Shown here piece by piece: positions 63,675 to 64,000 of a stretch of DNA of 64,000 bases. The notes beneath the pieces are model-generated. The model had not been told where the DNA came from. It saw only the letters and a program-made list of their open reading frames with translations, and made no database searches. The position numbers were made by a program, and so were the translations under genes. The DNA comes from Paenibacillus pabuli NBRC 13638 (GTDB taxonomy: Bacteria > Bacillota > Bacilli > Paenibacillales > Paenibacillaceae), in the NCBI RefSeq assembly GCF_001514495.1, contig NZ_BCNM01000014.1, positions 124,001 to 188,000 of the forward strand, read 5' to 3'. The stretch's first letter is position 1. Every line of letters starts with the position of its first letter.

Positions 63675-64000
63675 TTAAAGCCAGGAACGCATGAGCTTAA
63701 TGTCACCGCGGTGTGTTCCATCTTCCCCTGATTCAGTCTCCAGCACAACTACCGCTTGCTGAAACTCAGGCGCACATAACAGTTCCTGCATCGCTTCTTC
63801 TCCTATATAACCCTGTCCGATCCGTGCATGTCTGTCCTTGCATGAACCGGATGGATATTTCGAATCATTAAAGTGAACAGCCGCCAGAGCATCCCAGTAT
63901 CCGAGCAGTCTGCCTTTCTCCAGCATCGATGCCTCATTGCCTGTTGTCCACATGCCTGAAGCAAAAGCATGACACGTGTCAAAGCAAAAAGCAATATGCT
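63675..64000 (-). CDS. nfo: Deoxyribonuclease IV, 3' part (gene runs off the window)
   Basis: The window ends within this gene; the last 108 or so codons are present. Visible motifs of the AP endonuclease family 2 TIM barrel are FCFDTCHAFASG (metal-binding Asp and His) at the window edge, AAVHFNDSK, DRHARIGQGYIG and VVLETESGED (metal Glu). The enzyme nicks DNA 5' to abasic sites in base-excision repair. The frame continues to the last base, so the start is outside. Confidence 0.9.
   Translation of the reverse strand, partial: HIAFCFDTCHAFASGMWTTGNEASMLEKGRLLGYWDALAAVHFNDSKYPSGSCKDRHARIGQGYIGEEAMQELLCAPEFQQAVVVLETESGEDGTHRGDIKLMRSWL

Noticed and set aside
1-64000. Mobile elements, CRISPR, tRNA or rRNA genes
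   Set aside because: I found no transposase, integrase, repeat-spacer pattern or RNA gene signature on either strand.

Overview
The window reads as ordinary chromosome of a low-to-mid GC, spore-former-type Bacillota, most likely Paenibacillus. That placement is inference from protein resemblance: Fur close to the Bacillus type, a PspA-DUF350-DUF4178-DUF4247 set, an S-T kinase-linked Tad-like locus, frequent TTG/GTG starts behind strong AGGAGG sites, and ydaO and TPP riboswitches. I see no rRNA, tRNA, CRISPR array, prophage or insertion sequence.

Layout. 1-2.3 kb: molybdenum cofactor genes mobB and moeA, plus a divergent small HNH protein. 2.4-5.4 kb: membrane-stress operon (pspA, DUF350, DUF4178, DUF4247 lipoprotein) and a small conserved protein. 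5.5-7.3 kb: polysaccharide deacetylase and a LysM-3D wall protein behind a c-di-AMP (ydaO) riboswitch. 7.5-11.1 kb: an amino-acid ABC importer with a fused binding protein-permease, and an M20 amidohydrolase. 11.3-19.9 kb: alpha-glucan metabolism (GH13 amylase, glgA, glgB, divergent glgC), interrupted by a beta-helix protein without a signal peptide. 19.9-24.1 kb: an operon of ABC ATPase, VCBS-type lipoprotein, response regulator and histidine kinase. 24.2-34.2 kb: MFS transporter, ArsR-like regulator, HAD hydrolase, topB, fur (with a perfect PerR box), gltD without gltB, dfrA and thyA. 34.4-39.6 kb: the pyruvate dehydrogenase operon pdhABCD. 39.8-44.3 kb: esterase, LMW tyrosine phosphatase, TRIC-type channel, thiN, a WalR-box-driven NlpC/P60 hydrolase and a regulator with a degenerate receiver. 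44.4-48.7 kb: thiamine operon tenI-thiO-thiS-thiG-thiF under a TPP riboswitch whose antiterminator pairing can be read directly. 48.8-50.3 kb: ABC-F ATPase. 50.5-61.1 kb: a ten-gene Tad/Flp-like secretion or pilus operon. 61.2-64 kb: RlmM-like methyltransferase, YlmA-like ATPase, thioredoxin-like protein, a receiver-like protein and the 3' part of nfo.

The most unusual region is the Tad-like operon (minus strand, 60985 down to 50479). Its first gene fuses a Hanks-type Ser/Thr kinase to a ParA/CpaE-like domain whose P-loop has lost its lysine. Two further CpaE-like proteins also lack the Walker A lysine. A CpaB-like SAF protein, a membrane-anchored TadA ATPase, a single polypeptide carrying both TadB- and TadC-like platform domains, and four small single-membrane-span pilin-like proteins complete it. 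No prepilin peptidase or secretin is present. A strong intrinsic-terminator hairpin lies between the only evident promoter and the first start codon, so the operon looks attenuated. Together these suggest a monoderm Tad variant whose assembly may be controlled by phosphorylation.

Wall maintenance is a second theme: the LysM-3D protein under a c-di-AMP riboswitch, the NlpC/P60 enzyme under a WalR box, the deacetylase, and the PspA envelope-stress operon.
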